DNA from: Alloalcanivorax dieselolei B5
Lineage (GTDB): Bacteria; Pseudomonadota; Gammaproteobacteria; Pseudomonadales; Alcanivoracaceae
Assembly (NCBI RefSeq): GCF_000300005.1
Contig: NC_018691.1
Coordinates: forward strand, 2,356,001 to 2,420,000
Reading direction: 5' to 3'
Length of the DNA: 64,000 bases
A program made the translations under genes and the position numbers. The notes under the pieces were generated by a model. That model worked only from the letters and a program-made list of their open reading frames with translations. It ran no database searches and had not been told where the DNA came from. This document shows, piece by piece, positions 61,839 to 64,000 of the stretch (the first letter of the stretch is position 1; every line of letters begins with the position of its first letter).

Positions 61839-64000
61839 CATCGGCACAGAATGGACAGTGCCCGTTTTGCAAGAAACAAGGGCTGCCTATATTGCCCTTG
61901 CGTTACGCGGTGGCTCGCGATGATCACGAAAGTGGCCCTTATGATCCAACCGTTCCGGAGGTTTCAGGTCCCTTTGGCGCTGATGTGCAGGACGTTCCTC
62001 TCCCTGAAGGACAGCATTACACCTTGCGCTTGCTCAGACCAGGTTACCTTTACGTTTTTAATGAAGTAGGGAAAAGTTGGAACGGATATCAGGTTACGGA
62101 GAATGGCTATTTATACCCTTACGTCACTGAACTGGACCATGCTTCTCTCCAAAGCATGAGCCCGGAGTCCCCGGAAAGCATTGATGTGCACTTGGTTCCG
62201 CCAACCGAAGAAAAAGAGTTTTCCTGTACTCGGGAGCCCAGCCATGCCCATCTGGCTCGTTGCATAATGATCCCCAACGCCGATGAGGCAGACGCAATCT
62301 ATATGGTCTTCTCCGACGTTGCCTGGACCAAGCGAACCTGGCATGCCTATGCCAATGATGTGGACGGGCGGCGCAGCCGTATGCGGCGAATTTCCTTGGC
62401 CGGCTGGCAGGGCGGCAGCCAACCCCATATGCAGGAAATCCTGGAGGGACTTGTAAGCCAAACTGCCGAGTCACATTATCCCTGGCAGCCGCCCAGTTCA
62501 CCTAAGCCAGTCGCCAAATCGGCTTCCGGTGAAAGAATCGCGACGATGGATACCATGCGCGTTTTTCCGTGTAGTGCTCTTGAGCATTCCATACAAGAGG
62601 TTCACGGTCTGCGCGAACAAGTACCGGGCTTAACGCAATGGGCGCGGGAGCAGGCCGAGTCGTCAGGTATGTCCCCGGCCATCGTCGCTCTGGAGGACCC
62701 GGTTGGCATCACCACCGATCTGGCCGGGCTATTGCGGGCCAAGTTCAAAACGTTTCTAGAGAGAGAGGACATTAAGCGACCGATTACCATAGCGTCGACG
62801 CTAAGCGGATTACAGGAAGCATTGGAGAATCAGGCTGAGCTTAACCGGATCCAGGGAGCAAAAGCGGTTGCGGTCGAAAGCATCTCGCCCTGGTATGACT
62901 TGCCCATTATGGCGACAAACAATACAGAAGCCGTTATAGAGCAATCCAACCAGGAAGAAGTCATGCGCAAATGGCACGAGCGCAAGCTGGCGCAGGATCG
63001 AGCCTATCGCATTGAATGGCAAGAGAAAGTTCGAGTAGCGGAGTCGGAGGCCATTGCCGAGCTCACTGCCGCTGATCTTGACCAGGCCAGACGGAACGCC
63101 TGGGGCAAGTATGGGGAAATGCTTAAAGAAGGGCAGCCCGATGAATGGCTGGAACAGACTTATAAACCCGCTCTTGAGGCGTTTGACCAAAACCAGCTGG
63201 CGCCCCTGGCCCAGGCCCACGCGACCTGGATGGAGAGCAGCAAGTTATTGGGCTACTTCGACGACCGCTACGACGCTGAGCGTATGGAGGATGGCCAGGC
63301 TTTTGCGGACACCCTGTTACTGTGCTTGCAGGACACGCAGCAATACGATGCCTGTCAGGCGCTCTACGAGCGTTGGCTGTCAGCGGAATCCATAGAGCGA
63401 GAGAATCTTCTGCTCAGGGCCATGGTGTTCAACCAGACGGCCATTCTGGAGCAGGTAAACCAGGAGGCAAGCCGGGGCTTGTCTGTGTCCGATCTGAAGA
63501 AACTGCCCTGGGATAAATTGATCACGGCCTATGAAAAGGCTATGGAGGAACTTTCCGATGCCGGACAGAGCGCTGCGGCACGGGTAGTGGCCGCGCTGAT
63601 GGGGCCGGTGATGAAAGTCCTGGACATCGTCATGGATAAGGGCGTGGGGCCGCTCTTGATTTCCTTGGGGCTGGTCGGCAAAACCCCGGTGGTTTACAGC
63701 CGCGTCTCGGGCACCCTGGCGGAAGCGTTGGATGACTTCGTCCGACAACTTCGCCAGCTGAACCCGGCCTTTGCCGATATGGATCAACAGCTACTGAAAG
63801 ACCGGATTGAGGTGAAATCCAGAGGAAGCAGACGCATCACACACGACCGCGCGCCCGGTGGGCGAGTGCTTGAACAGCGGGTCCAGATCGCGGCGGACCG
63901 TCTACAATTGTCGTCGGTGGAAGGGGGCCTGTCTGAACGTCTTCGGGCCAACGCGGCCGCCGATGCGGTTGTGGATATCGACGATTGGAACAAAAGCCCC
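61835..64000 (+). CDS. VasX-like (BTH_I2691-type) T6SS pore-forming effector, 3' truncated by window edge
   Basis: The first 722 codons of a large effector; the frame is open to the last base. The N-terminus CPFCKKQGLPILPLRYAVARDD is typical of the VasX N-terminal region, with a CxxC pair. Residues 30-100 continue that domain (HYTLRLLRPGYLYVFNEVGKSWNGYQVTENGYLYP). The middle is largely helical, with one hydrophobic stretch around 577-618 (VVAALMGPVMKVLDIVMDKGVGPLLISLGLVG). Family members insert in target inner membranes; the pore-forming part and immunity gene would lie beyond the window. GGGAGG precedes the ATG. It overlaps the adaptor by ATGA. Toxic activity is inferred. Confidence 0.85.
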   Translation, partial: MTSAQNGQCPFCKKQGLPILPLRYAVARDDHESGPYDPTVPEVSGPFGADVQDVPLPEGQHYTLRLLRPGYLYVFNEVGKSWNGYQVTENGYLYPYVTELDHASLQSMSPESPESIDVHLVPPTEEKEFSCTREPSHAHLARCIMIPNADEADAIYMVFSDVAWTKRTWHAYANDVDGRRSRMRRISLAGWQGGSQPHMQEILEGLVSQTAESHYPWQPPSSPKPVAKSASGERIATMDTMRVFPCSALEHSIQEVHGLREQVPGLTQWAREQAESSGMSPAIVALEDPVGITTDLAGLLRAKFKTFLEREDIKRPITIASTLSGLQEALENQAELNRIQGAKAVAVESISPWYDLPIMATNNTEAVIEQSNQEEVMRKWHERKLAQDRAYRIEWQEKVRVAESEAIAELTAADLDQARRNAWGKYGEMLKEGQPDEWLEQTYKPALEAFDQNQLAPLAQAHATWMESSKLLGYFDDRYDAERMEDGQAFADTLLLCLQDTQQYDACQALYERWLSAESIERENLLLRAMVFNQTAILEQVNQEASRGLSVSDLKKLPWDKLITAYEKAMEELSDAGQSAAARVVAALMGPVMKVLDIVMDKGVGPLLISLGLVGKTPVVYSRVSGTLAEALDDFVRQLRQLNPAFADMDQQLLKDRIEVKSRGSRRITHDRAPGGRVLEQRVQIAADRLQLSSVEGGLSERLRANAAADAVVDIDDWNKSP

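Noticed and set aside
1..64000. CRISPR arrays, tRNA or rRNA genes, insertion sequences, phage genes
   Set aside because: I looked for regular short repeats, cloverleaf-like segments, transposases and integrases and found none that I can support.

Overview
The window is about 64 kb of GC-rich, densely coding DNA that looks like the chromosome of an aerobic, Gram-negative gammaproteobacterium. The evidence is a YadA-type outer-membrane adhesin, several lipoproteins with lipoboxes, a complete type VI secretion system (T6SS) of the kind found in Acinetobacter, and a benzoyl-CoA epoxidation pathway. A marine or hydrocarbon-associated genus (Alcanivorax/Halomonas-like) would fit the gene content, but the taxon is only a guess. 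I saw no tRNA, rRNA, CRISPR array, insertion sequence or phage gene.

Region 1 (1-5.3 kb) is cell surface. It holds the 3' part of a trimeric autotransporter adhesin, its TpgA-like OmpA lipoprotein partner, and on the other strand a Sel1-repeat/SH3 protein and a glutamine-rich lipoprotein.

Region 2 (5.3-18.5 kb, all leftward) is an aerobic benzoate catabolism cluster: benzoate-CoA ligase (bclA), an internally deleted alpha/beta-hydrolase remnant, boxC-boxB-boxA, a five-gene Liv-type ABC importer, the BoxR regulator, and an IclR-family regulator with two winged-helix domains. Together these would import benzoate, activate it to benzoyl-CoA, epoxidise it and open the ring. The two strongest promoters share an ATGCATTATA motif over the -10 box, a good candidate BoxR operator.

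Region 3 (18.7-32.7 kb) is acyl-CoA and small-molecule metabolism. It holds a quinone-oxidoreductase-like dehydrogenase, an operon of a single-chain biotin-dependent acyl-CoA carboxylase, an acyl-CoA ligase and a TetR regulator (with a palindrome at the promoter), a second acyl-CoA ligase, a DUF1330 protein, an AraC regulator, an amidase, an MFS carrier and a pirin.

Region 4 (32.7-64 kb) is one T6SS locus. Blocks: a proline-rich membrane protein of unknown role (leftward); tagX, a PAAR-metallopeptidase effector with a lipoprotein likely to be its immunity protein, a membrane-anchored ketosynthase-like pseudoenzyme, tssM, tagF and a free OmpA protein (rightward); tssJ-tssK-tssL-tssA (leftward); then, after a 504-bp divergent control region, a lipoprotein, tssB-tssC-hcp-tssE-tssF-tssG-tssH, a small unknown gene, vgrG, a DUF4123 adaptor and a VasX-like pore-forming effector cut by the window end. 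All core components (tssA-M and PAAR) are present. The Fha/PpkA/PppA phosphorylation switch is absent although tagF is present. The effector ends of the locus are visibly lower in GC than the core, which suggests exchangeable cargo modules.
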